Below are positions 1-10,893 of a stretch of DNA of 64,000 bases, piece after piece. The notes under the pieces were generated by a model. The model was not told the DNA's origin, did not search any database, and was given only the letters and a program-made list of their open reading frames with translations. The stretch comes from Owenia fusiformis (Eukaryota; Annelida; Polychaeta; Sabellida; Oweniidae), in contig CAIIXF020000001.1 of assembly GCA_903813345.2 (NCBI GenBank), forward strand, positions 24,851,915 to 24,915,914, read 5' to 3'. The position numbers and the translations under genes are program-made. The number at the start of each line of letters is the position of its first letter. Positions within the stretch are counted from its first letter, which is position 1.

Positions 1-568
1 TTTTAAAATGTCAGGTCTCCCTGACAATTTCATGATAAAATTTGACACAGCTATATCAACATCTCTGAAGGATCCAATGCCAAGATAGAATACTTCGAAT
101 TGGAGATTCGTAATGTTTTACTTCATCTTTGATAGTATTGAACAGTTCGATCGGGTTGAACTCATGTCCGTGGACAAGAAGATTGACCTCCTCTATCTGG
201 GCTCAATCTAGGGAATGCTTCACAAAACGAGACCCAGAGCAACAAGTTTTTATTGGCCTAATGAACTGTAATAATATTGAATATGACTCAAGTGAATAAC
301 AATAATCAGTCATAAGTATACATATGGCAACAGATATATCTGGAAAGACTTTAGGCGGCAGGAAATTCAATAGCCAGACAATATTTGAAATGACGTTAAA
401 AGTTCAATTGTTCAAGCAAAACCCTGTATTTTATTGACAGTGTAGTATTTTTGAAAAAAGCCCGTCAAAATCATTAAATTGGAAATTTTGATAAAATTTT
501 TATTTTCCATGTTGGAAATTGTCTCTAGAATAAATCTTGAAAATTTCAATAAGAATGGTTATTCCATT
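1..568. other. Intergenic, no gene recognised
   Basis: AT-rich sequence without a convincing reading frame, splice structure or repeat family. It ends with CCATT at 564-568, which is the left target duplication of the next element. Confidence 0.5.
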
Positions 569-818
569 CACTGGGGGTATCGTGATGCAACAACACCGTG
601 TTGTTGCATCAAGATGGCCAGACTTCCGGTGATAGATTTTCGTACGATGTTTTGTTTTCCCAATTTACACCCATTTCTAGGACGAGTTGCTCAATAATCA
701 TACACATGCAGTTAGCACATGATCTATATTTAAAAAAACTGTCATTGGTATACACGTAGCATCATCAAGAAGCGATAAATTCGTGGTTTTAATTCCTCAC
801 TATTGATGCAACAACACC
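569..818 (+). repeat. Left terminal inverted repeat
   Basis: About 250 bp, matching the reverse complement of 5121-5370 at roughly 85-90% by eye. It includes the motif GATGCAACAACACC and the shared stretch ATGGCCAGACTTCCGGTGAT. Similarity fades after the second motif copy near 818. Confidence 0.8.
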
Positions 819-871
819 ACTCTGTTTCTTATCGATGATGCAACAACACCAATGTGCTGATGCAAAAACGC
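584..871 (+). repeat. Subterminal GATGCAACAACACC motif array with palindrome
   Basis: GATGCAACAACACC or a close variant occurs at 584, 805, 837 and 858. The first copy is followed by its own reverse complement, giving a 27-bp palindrome (584-610) with a one-base centre. The right end has the inverted set at 5067, 5099, 5121 and the palindrome at 5328-5354. Subterminal repeat arrays are known transposase-binding sites in EnSpm/CACTA and hAT elements; a binding role here is inference. Confidence 0.65.
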
Positions 872-1156
872 CAATATAATGTATCATTGAACAACAAGAG
901 AAACTGTTTTATGTTCTGTTTACAGGTGTAGGTCGGGACATGAATACCAGTAAAACGCGTGAGTCAGTGGTCCATGAACGAAACATATTTTGTTTGGTTT
1001 CTTTGTCTATATCAAAGTTAAAAGGATATACAAGGCAAACTAAATAAAGTACAGAATCCCCGGGAGGCAATCTCATTGATATTGTATCTGAAAAATAAAG
1101 ATTATACATTTTCTAAATTAAATGCCCTTGATTTACTGTATGGAAATTGCTTACAA

Positions 1157-1621
1157 GGTGTCACTCCGGTAAATACCACTTCCGGGTAGGACAGTGTTTT
1201 TTAATACTTTAAAAACGAAGCCATGCCAACTTCAATGGTGTGTATAGTAGGTTTAAAAAGAAAATAAGTGTATGCAATGTGGCCATTTGAGGTATGTATG
1301 TAAAGCTTTCTAAATGTGCCATTTTAAGAAAAAAATCGCAAGAATATAGTCCCGTAAACTGGAACTACTTTATTCGTTAATTTTCATCGGTGAAGCAGGG
1401 ATTTTACCTGAAAATGAGTCCCTATGTTGGCGTAGTGATATATAAAAATCGAGACGCAAACCCTATGTTAAATACAGTGTCAAGACGAAGGTTATGTATA
1501 GGGGAACGCAGAAATATAGTCATTGTATGGGCTAGTTCGTTCGAAAATGGCGATATGTACCCCAGAACTTGAATTTTGTGATTTTTTTCAATATTTTTCA
1601 ATGATTTACAGGAGTGACACC
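1157..1621 (+). mobile_element. 465-bp MITE, copy A
   Basis: It starts GGTGTCACTCC and ends with the exact reverse complement GGAGTGACACC, giving perfect 11-bp terminal repeats. It is nearly identical to copy B at 2419-2882 apart from three short indels. The outer flank is ACAA (1153-1156) and the inner flank is TTAA (1622-1625), so its own two flanks do not match. No coding capacity. The superfamily is not assigned; flank behaviour suggests a 4-bp target duplication. Confidence 0.8.
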
Positions 1622-2418
1622 TTAATACCCCCGCCTTAGATTGGCTGCCATTTGCGCAGAGACCATGGATGTTGTCGAATTTCAATATAGAGTCGATATT
1701 TACATTCAGGCTAGGCCACACTATGCTTTTAATTCACATTAAAACATCCTGTGCCTATCAGAATGGCCAAACGGGGGCCCAAAGGGGTCATAAATGGGAG
1801 AAAATCAACTGGAATTCCATCAAAATTGCTGGTTATTCTCCATAAATTACACGATTTTAAGGTTCCATACCTCATTTGAATTGCTACAATGTTGCAAATT
1901 ATCATTTTTACAGGCTTAATAAACACGCCAGGTGTATCACAGGAAGAGTAAACAAGATTAATTTGTAAATTGCTACATTGTAGCAATGGTATGAGTATGA
2001 TGTAACAATACACTGGGGCCTAACTGGCGTAATTAGGAGAAAAAGGGCAAATTTTGCACATGGGGACCACACTTGACTCAAAATATTTGCATTTAGCAAC
2101 ATACATTTCAATTCATTCTGTGTAATACTTGAAAGGCATTACTATAAAGATTGACAAAATGAAATAATCTCGGAGATTTTGCGTCTAAAATTTTTGCATG
2201 AGATCTTTGAAGTTGATGACCCAATTTAAGGTCATTTTGGCCAGTTTTTAGAGACTCAGCCCTCACCTATTTCCCCAAATATGGCTAGATTTTGTAGAAA
2301 ACGTATTAAAAGTTTGGAAATGCAGCTGTTTCTCGAGCATGAAATAACTCAATTGTTTGAAAAAATGCTAAATGAGCAAAAAATATCATAGTCAAATTTT
2401 CCCGTTTTGGGATATTAA

Positions 2419-2882
2419 GGTGTCACTCCGGTAAATACCACTTCCGGGTAGGACAGTGTTTTTTAATACTTTAAAAACGAAGCCATGCCAACTTCAATGG
2501 TGTGTATAGTAGGTTTAAGTGTATGCAATGTGGCCATTTGAGGTATGTATGTAAAGCTGAGGCCAAGTACTTTCTAAATGTGCCATTTTAAGAAAAAAAT
2601 CGCAAGAATATAGTCCCGTAAACTGGAACTACTTTATTCGTTAATTTTCATCGGTGAAGCAGGGATTTTACCTGAAAATGAGTCCCTATGTTGGCGTAGT
2701 GATATATAAAAATCGAGACGCAAACCCTATGTTAATAGTGTCAAGACGAAGGTTATGTATAGGGGAACGCAGAAATATAGTCATTGTATGGGCTAGTTCG
2801 TTCGAAAATGGCGATATGTACCCCAGAACTTGAATTTTGTGATTTTTTTCAATATTTTTCAATGATTTACAGGAGTGACACC
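2419..2882 (+). mobile_element. 464-bp MITE, copy B
   Basis: Same family and orientation as copy A, with the same perfect 11-bp terminal repeats. The inner flank is TTAA (2415-2418) and the outer flank is ACAA (2883-2886). Relative to copy A it lacks bases near 2518 and 2733 and has extra bases near 2560. Together with copy A it bounds a 797-bp spacer. Confidence 0.8.
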
Positions 2883-2933
2883 ACAAATAACTAATATAAT
2901 TTTGGAAAGACAACAGATATCAGTCATTTTGTG

Positions 2934-3057
2934 TTGTTAGTACCTCAATTGAAATACTCAATTCTGATTGGTTGATGAGCGGGCAACAAAATGTATTGTT
3001 AGTACCTCAACTGAAATACTCGATTCTGATTGGGTGATTAGCGGTCAAAATTATGTA
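2934..3057 (+). repeat. Two tandem 62-bp repeats
   Basis: Two adjacent copies beginning TTGTTAGTACCTCAA at 2934 and 2996, with about seven differences. Each contains a CTGATTGG core. The second runs on into the GTCAACAG/TTGACC-rich repeat region downstream. Confidence 0.75.
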
Positions 3058-3365
3058 CTGTTGACCGCTACTTCTGAAAAAAAGTTTCATGACGTCACAA
3101 AAAACATGGAAGACGGACATTTTGTAAATGTTGAGGAAAATGACTTTACTAGGCGACAAGTATAGCAAAAATACAAATAGAAACTTAAAATTAACATTAA
3201 TTCACTAACGAGTACGCCGTGATGTGCCAAATACAGAGTTAAGCTTCTTGCACTGTCTCCATATTTTCTAAAAAAAATATTGCTAACGTGGTTCGGAGAA
3301 AAGGTTGTGAAATGAAGCCATGCCGATTGATGATCGTCGTCTATATGTGTATTATTAGTTTACTC

Positions 3366-3906
3366 GGACTAACAAAACAATTGTAGACCTCTCCATTCGA
3401 TCAACCGTCAAAATCATATACCTCGACTGTAAACCTTGAAACTACTGTTGACCTCGACCTTCGGTCTCTGTCAACAGTATTTTTTCGGTTTACAGTCTCG
3501 GTATACAATTTTGCCGGTTGGCCTCTGGGGAGGTCAACAATTGTAAACTGTTGACCACTACTAGGTACTGTTGACCCCTATTTTTGAAAAATTGTTTTTT
3601 TTAATGTTGAAATTTTTTTAATTTTGAAAAAATAAGTTGTGTAAAAAATTACAAGTATTCGACGGTTTGGGGATTTTTTGCTAAAATATGATACCTTTAC
3701 TTATCAAATATGTTCACGTGATATTCGATTATATATTCGTCCAATTATTATATTATTTGGACTAACAGAACAATTGTTAACCTCTCTTTTCGGTCAACTG
3801 GCAAAAGTGTCCTCGACCTCTGGTCTTGATCAACAGTACTTTCAAGGTTTACAGTATCGGTATACAATTTTGCCAGTTGACCTCAAGAGGGGTCTACAAT
3901 TGTATA
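3366..3906 (+). repeat. Diverged direct repeat pair
   Basis: 3366-3547 and 3759-3906 are diverged copies. Both begin GGACTAACA, both contain GGTATACAATTTTGCC, and both finish in a TCTACAATTG/TCAACAATTG motif. The spacer is AT-rich. Probably fragments of one dispersed repeat family. Confidence 0.6.
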
Positions 3907-3914
3907 TTGTATAT

Positions 3915-4098
3915 TATGAGGTTATATAATGGTTCTTTCTGTATATCGTGTTTATACTCGAGTGAGTATATGATATATTCACAAGTGAGCGTGAGAATAT
4001 AATATATTCACTCGTTCGCTACGCTCACTTGTGAATATATCATATACTCACTCGAGTATAAACACGATATACAGAAAGAACCATTATATAACCTCATA
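3915..4098. repeat. Near-perfect 78-bp hairpin
   Basis: Arms 3915-3992 and 4021-4098 are exact or near-exact reverse complements, separated by a 28-bp loop. The arms contain TATACTCGAGTGAGTATATG and CACAAGTGAGCG. A palindrome of this quality is either a recently inserted foldback MITE or a conserved structure; coding is excluded. Confidence 0.85.
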
Positions 4099-5066
4099 TT
4101 ATCCCACCCAAAGTATGATGTCATATATCAAGTTGAAGAGTTGTATACGCTGCTCAGGAGTTTACGCTATCCAGGAGTTGTACATCGTTCTCAAGAGTTG
4201 TATAGGATGAGCGTTGGTTTAATGATATTGCAGTTATACAATGCTATTATATAAAAGTTATTTACTGAGAGGGATTCAATATTGGTTTTATTTCGAGAGA
4301 CAATATGATATTTCCCGAGGGCCCGGGATATCTGGGATAACTGTACCCCTATCAATTTACCTTTTTGGGCCCTAAATCTTATCACTTTTGTTTACCTTTT
4401 TACTCAGTCGGAGAGAAGGAATCCAAAGAGAGCAATAATTCTACATGTGCGTCGTGCAAGATTTCCATTAAACGTGTAACTAAACGGGCTCTCTAATAAA
4501 GTCAATTAGACGTTTTTACACGTTGGCTCTCCAAATTGTAGGAAATATAGAATCATGTCATATTATATCATAGATGAAGCAATCATCCCATCAACATAAG
4601 CTCACGAATGTCACAGTTAAACTGTTTTAGTTATAATTTGATAAACAGTGGTAACGTACATCTACTAGTTTATCACTGTTCCACAGAAGGATGACAGATA
4701 ATATCATGATAATATCCAATAGCTCATCATGTTTACCGAGAACGAAAGATATTTGTCCACCATTTTGAATGATACTAACTGGAGTCAGGGTCATCAAGCT
4801 ATGGAACAGTGGTTTATGAAAATAGATTGGGTTACTAAAGCTTGCCATGTTAAAAGCGATTGAACTATGTTATAGAATAACGTCCAGTACATTATAATAT
4901 GTAAAAGTATAAATTTTTGAAAATACATATAAAGATCTTCGCCCGCAGGACGTGTATTTTGAATGCCTTGAGAAGAACGCAAATATGGGTAGGCTAATTG
5001 GTAACGGTATTGCAATAGTAGCATTTAAAAATCTGTTCCTCTCGAGATGAAATTATACTATTAATT
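4099..5066. other. Transposon interior, nothing recognised
   Basis: AT-rich sequence between the hairpin and the right subterminal motif array. Only short open frames without family resemblance were seen, and no transposase motif. Confidence 0.45.
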
Positions 5067-5624
5067 GGTGTTGCTGCATCATTGCTCAAATCTAGAGGAG
5101 TGTTGTTGCATCTTCGGTTTGGTGTTGTTGCATCAATAGTGAGGAACTAAAACCGTGAACTTATTGCTTCTTGGTGATGGTATATGTATATTAATGACAG
5201 TTTCTTTAAATATAGATCGTGCGCTAACTGTACGTGAATGGTTATTGAGCAACTTGTCCTAGAAATGGTTTTAATTGGGGAAACAAAATATCGTACGAAA
5301 ATCTATCACCGGAAGTCTGGCCATCTTGATGCAACAACACGGTGTTGTTGCATCACGATACTCCCCAGTGCCATTGCAAATATAGAGTAAAAATACGACT
5401 GTATCATTCAACCTATCCGGGGTACTAATGACATTGTTGTATTCTTCTTTTATAAGGAAAATCTAAATCTAATTTACTCGATTATCGTGCAGATATGTGA
5501 TGTACTGACGTGTTAACACCACAACATATATAGCATTTAATATTATCAGGGTTCTCACTAGGCTTTTAAACTCCAGGGATTCTCTGGAGTCTAATTTTTT
5601 GTAGACCCTCTTGCTCCAGAATAG

Positions 5625-7617
5625 TGTGGGAAATTTAGGAATTCCCCACTTTGTGTTATTTTAATTAAATTGTAATAATCTTTAATAAATTTAGAAGTTA
5701 ATTGTTACATGTCATTAACAATATAAGAGAGACTCTCCCGGGAGTTACTAATTACACTGGACCGAAAGGTAAAGGGTATTTCCCCTAAAATTGGTCACGT
5801 GGGATCCCTGATTTACAATAGTTGAACCTGGGGCTTGAAGAAGAAGAAGCGTGAGGAAGATGGCGGCCATTTAGCTTTGGATTGATGCTGAAACTTGTGG
5901 AGATATCGTAGGAGATAAGTGTAATCTATCATTAAGGATAGTGACATTTATTCGAGAAGTATTTTGTGCTGTTGTTGAGGCAGTTTAATCTACACGGAAG
6001 TAGGTTTATTGGACGTTTTGGAGAGGGAAGAGCGGGAGAGAATTAGGGCCATGTGTGGTGTGACTACCTGTTGATGACCCGAAGTTTGGAGTAAGGTATC
6101 TAGAAGCAGGAAGACGCATGTGGTAAGGTAACCTTTTTCTATGGCTCGTATTCCATAGCTTCAAATGATGTTGAGGATGATGATGTGCTGATCATCTATT
6201 ATTTTTGAGAAGCAGTGAATTATTTATAAGACTTTATTAAAGGTGCATTTATGTGCGTTTAACTTTGTATTTCCAAGCTAAATATTTCCATCTGGCTGCC
6301 AGTGTTGTCTTCCAAGTGTTTGATATCTAAGCCTGTAAATTTTATTCTCAGTTGCGGCATCTAAAAGTGAGCTGGAAGTAACTGTCACTTCCTGCGGAAC
6401 TACCAGAGAGTGACTGGGAATAATTGTTGTTTAGTGTTGATCAGAACCTGATTTATACAGTATTTCTATGCTTATATCAGTTTGAGATCTCAAATAACCT
6501 TTCTATAGTTGTGCTTTTAGTGTTTTTCTACCTTTGCTAATAAAAAGGGGAATCTATATCTCTTTAATAAATTAATTCATCATCCTTTAGCTTCTCTTAA
6601 CAAATACTCCTTATTTCATTCTCTCAACGCTCCTCTTGTACCATTGAAGAGCCAAAGATATTTGTGAAATAAATTGATCTTTTGCCTTTGCTCCTCATGT
6701 AAATTATTTTTGAGTAATAGAGATTGTGTATTTCTCATTAGAGCTTTATCAGAAAATTCATAACTCGCTCCTTATACTAAATAACTCCAGGAGTAACTTA
6801 TCTCAAGAATTGTACTCATCATTATTGTAAGAGCTAGTTTATTCAGGTTTGCTCTTTGGCCCTACAGAATCTACCAGTGAGCCGAGAGTAATTATTATTC
6901 TCCGCGGAACTAACAGAGAGTAGGCTAGGAGTTATCTGAGAGTGGAAAGAGTAGGAATATACAACGAGTAATCCAAGGAGTAATTGAGGAGTTATCTGAG
7001 AGCAGGAATAAACAACGAGTAATCATTGGAGTAATTAAGGAGTTGTCTGAGATTAGGAGTAATCAAGGAGTAATCTGAGAGCAGGAGGAGTAAATTGAGA
7101 GTGATCATATTAGCAGAGGAGGAGCAACTTGAGGAAACCAAGAGTAAATTGAAGTAAGCTGAAGAATAGCCAGGAGTATTATAAATTTTGATGTGAGGAG
7201 TAACCAGAGCAACGACCCTAGAAGAGACGAAGCAGCAGAGTGAATATAATTTTCAGGACATTGAGAGTAGTATTTCTTTATGAACAATTCAGTGATGATA
7301 GACATTTGAGTTTTATTTTATCAGAGCATTTGAGTAATAATAAGGACTTTGAGATTACTCTTTGAGTATATGAGAATAAATAAAGACAGTAGACATACAT
7401 TATTTGAGTAGATTGCTATTTTATTGTAATTTTTATTGTAATTGTACAAATATATGTGTTTTTGTTGCCATTAATTCTTGTCGTGTATGTTCTCTTAAGC
7501 CGCAGTACCACCAAACCAGGTCTGCGCCCACGTAGATAATCTGTGAGAATCCCATAATAAAATATTTGTCAGTGACTTGACCTCTCCACACTACCACATT
7601 TTGGCCAGGTCCGACAT
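5625..7617 (+). repeat. 5' LTR
   Basis: 1,993 bp, TG...CA bounded. It contains a polyadenylation signal AATAAA at 7375-7380 and a low-complexity stretch rich in GGAGTAAT and AGGAGTAA at about 6890-7100. Compared with the 3' LTR, the first 710 bp and the last 520 bp are nearly identical. The 6340-7090 middle differs by very roughly 15% plus indels. Confidence 0.9.
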
Positions 7618-7618
7618 T

Positions 7619-7635
7619 GGTGGCAGCGTCGGGAT
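7619..7635 (+). other. Primer-binding site
   Basis: TGGTGGCAGCGTCGGGA begins one base after the LTR. The TGG start is what pairing with a tRNA CCA end requires. The tRNA species is not assigned. Confidence 0.65.
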
Positions 7636-7664
7636 TTGCTTAGGGAGGACGTCCAAAAGAGAAT

Positions 7665-9028
7665 ATGGCAACTAAACCAGAGGAAGGAATGGAATACGTG
7701 GAATCCCAGATGGAAGGAAGAACACAAGAGGAGGAGTCCTCTGATAACACTGTCTTCTTCAAAGGAGATACTGCTCAAATGGATATTGAGCTTGATGATA
7801 CAGTGCCAGTCAGAAGAGACACGTTTAGTGGAACTGAATCTGCAAGACAAGCAGAGGAAAATCCAGCAGGAGCGAGGTCAAAGACTGGATACACAGTACA
7901 GGGAGAAGGTTATGGGATGACACCAGCAAGAGGTTACCCTTTAACATCCACTGTACTTGATGGAAAATCTCCAGGAGTAATTATACCCATGGAAAAGGAG
8001 CTACAGAGTCAACAATTCCAGATGTCTGTTTTAAACAGTCAACTGAAGGCGCTGGACCAGCAAAACAGAACTATGTATGAGGATCTGAGGAGGGAAGTCT
8101 ACTCAGGTCAGGAAAATCTTCGAAGGGAAGTACATGCAGGTCAGAGAGAGATACAAACTGAGATAGAAAGACTGAGTGCAAGCCACCTAGAAGCGCAACA
8201 AGAAGTTAAGGGCTTTCTGTCTATTCTAGTGCAGCGTCTCCCAGCTACTAAGGATGATAGTCGTTTGACTTCTGATGAGTCAGTGAGTAAACAAAAGCAG
8301 AGTTATAGGAGTACAATGACTGCAAATCAAGAGCTAGAGCAGAAGAGTAGACTAGACTCTCCACATTCTCCAGGCAGAGTAAATACTCAGCCGCAAGGAG
8401 ATGTATGTTCTGGCATATATAGGAAAAGGCCATCACTTCAGAGACAGGATCGGTATGTTGGTGAGGAATTAGCATCTCATCTTGGCAAAGGATGGTCACA
8501 GGATGCTAAGATGGGGGGTGATAGGTTGCCATTATCACAAGAATATGAAAGGAGTTACTCTGAACAACTGAGAGAGCAGGGGAAATCTGTTCCATTGCTC
8601 AGAGAGGAGACGTATCAGAAACCTACCCAATACTCCCGTGAGCCGTTGGCCCAGGAGGGGGTTGGGGAATTCCATGACGCAGGAGAACTCGAGAGGAGTG
8701 AGATAAGGAGAAGTAGGAGACATTCCCTACACTCTCCGATAGAGTACCCTCTTGATCATCAGGATGGAAGGCAACCAGAGGATCTAATTGGTAATATTCC
8801 AAATCCAGATCTTAGTAGAGATACCCAGCAGAGGGTATCAAAGGAAGCATTAGCTCCAGAGGTGAAAGAGGAGAAAGCAGCAGAGTCAGTGATTGTTACC
8901 AAGGTTCTGGACATGTGTACTAAGTTAATCAAGTCCAACAAAGGTCCACGGGTGCGAATAAAGCCAACACATACCTTCGATGGTAGTACACCTTGGAAAG
9001 ACTACAAGGCATATTTTTCTACATGTGT
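7665..9028 (+). CDS. LTR element gag region, upstream piece (fossil)
   Basis: An open frame from an ATG 48 bases after the LTR end, up to the 8.3 kb insertion. The product is polar and rich in Glu, Arg, Ser and Gln. A likely coiled coil lies at about residues 105-190, with repeated LRREV and QREIQTEIERL segments, as often found in the amino-terminal or matrix-like part of gag. The last residues before the insertion (FDGSTPWKDYKAYF) resemble the start of a retrotransposon gag capsid domain. It belongs to the LTR element and is not a host gene. Confidence 0.7.
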
Positions 9029-10669
9029 CACAAGACAAAATCGTGTTTAATAATTTGCAATAAACTGCTTATTACCATCTTACTCGGTGCTTAGTTGTCG
9101 CTATCCTTGATTATTGATACACTTATTTGGAAGGTTACTTCTGCTTACCCCTAGGTATTGATACACGTATCCGTGGTTTTTAGGCCCGAATACCGAGGTT
9201 TATCTTTTTAATTATCGTGTCTTATTCTATTGCATTAATATGTTGTTAACTTTAGAACTACGCGCGTGATATGATAGGCCTACATTCTGACATTTATTTG
9301 AATATGCTACGTGTGTATGCTTGGTTTTTGGACTGATAACGAGTAGTAAGTATCGATGTGTTTAGCTAAATAGAAGCGTGATAATCCATAAAGCTAGATA
9401 AGGACAATTCGTTTAAAAGAAAGCTACACTTTATAAATCTATTAATAAAAATGTAATATTTTAAGAAAAACAGGTTTTTAGATTTACCAGACGCCAGCAA
9501 GGTGTTGTGGTTTACGATATTAATTGAAGTTGCAGATTAAATATTCTTATTTAAAGACGTCTTTATGCAAAAAGTCTGATCTATTTAAGACATCAGTATT
9601 CTCAGAAATTGGTTATCCGAAGCGGATACCAAGTTCTGACCAGCAGACGAACAATTGGAGACATAGGTTATGTTTGTTTATTTAACGGTCAGACTTGTTG
9701 ACTTGCCGATCCGTATTTTCAACTTTGTGCGAACACGTTCTGTTTATTATTCCTTTATACTTTGTATTTGCTGAGCAATGACTGATTTGATAGTTTTATT
9801 CAAAAATTTTATTGTCCATTTTTTATATTTTTAATAAGTGATGTTTGATAAGTAAAAAAATTAAGAAATGGTGTAATTCTTTGTGGTAAATCATAAGATT
9901 GATTATGTCTAACCATGAGATAATGAAATGACTGAGGTAAGATATAAGCATTTGTTATGGAAGACATATTATCAATATATCAGGTATATCACATATAAAA
10001 ATAAATACAGCGTTGTTGCAAATTGAGCAATTGTTTTAATAATATAATAAACGGGGCCGTTGGAAGAAACATTACAACATATTGATATTGAGCGTCATGT
10101 GTTGTTTGAACTGTCTTGTCGCTCATAATTACATCAGCCAGTTGTCCATAATCCGGCGTTTCTCAGTCTGGCATGCTTTACTGATTTTAGGAATGGTTGC
10201 AAGATTTCCCATATTATGTCCTTTTAATGGCCATTTTGTATGCCTTTTATTTCCACACCATGTTTTGATTTTGCCTTGATGCTATTGTGTCATAGTGTTT
10301 TTGCTTTAAAAAAGCAAGAAATATCAACTTTTTAATTAAAGAAATGTTGGTTAATCTCTTGTTGTAAATCACATTGTTGATTATGTTAACGGACCATGAG
10401 ATAACATATTGTCAGGGGAAAGATATCAATAATATAAAATAAATATTATAGATATTAATTGTTTGCACTGAAGTAATGTGACTATTCTAGCGAATCAGGT
10501 AGATATTTCTACGGTTTTCCGGTTTTTCCGTAATGAAAGCATTTATTTTTCGTTTCCATTAATTTGACTAGTAGGGTCGTTGATAAACACATTAAAACTG
10601 TAAAAGTATCTATTGGAAGTACTTGTTTTAACTGTCTTGTCGCCTCTCTTTTTGACTCTCAAAGTCAAA

Positions 10670-10893
10670 TGGCATAGCCGTAGCCAGGGGGGGGGGGTGC
10701 GATGCATAACCAATAAAATAGAACCATGAAATAGAAGAAGAGAAAGAAGCTTCTAGCTCAATTTTGAAGGAAGTTGCATCTTTTGGCCTGCTTTTGCCAC
10801 GATTGCACCCCTCTCCCGAATGAAAACCGAGATTGTTTTTCTTGGCGATCGTATCCCCCCCCCCCCCCTGACTGAAAGTTGGCTATGCCCCTG
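10670..10893 (+). mobile_element. G-run MITE, copy 1
   Basis: It starts GGCATAGCCGTAGCCAGGGG and ends CTGACTGAAAGTTGGCTATG followed by CCCCTG. These are imperfect inverted ends bounding poly-G and poly-C runs. GGGGC(G/A)TAGCCAGGGGG-type repeats are widespread in animal genomes. Non-coding. Confidence 0.6.

Larger units (their letters stand above)
569..5370. mobile_element. Large non-autonomous DNA transposon, CAC ends, 5-bp TSD
   Basis: The two ends are inverted copies: the left begins CACTGGGGGTATCGTGATGC and the right, read on the minus strand, begins CACTGGGGAGTATCGTGATG. The element lies between perfect CCATT duplications (564-568 and 5371-5375). Terminal CAC plus a 5-bp duplication is the end structure of the Transib/RAG-like group, although several superfamilies end in CAC, so that assignment is inference. 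No transposase frame was found inside. The interior is a collection of other repeats (two MITE copies, a 62-bp tandem duplication, a diverged repeat pair and a long hairpin), so the element is probably a non-autonomous carrier that has taken later insertions. Confidence 0.75.

Noticed and set aside
584-5354. Link between the transposon motif GATGCAACAACACC and the GATGCAACAACGGCTG of the coding array
   Set aside because: A shared 11-mer in low-complexity ACA/GAT sequence. No wider similarity, so probably chance.
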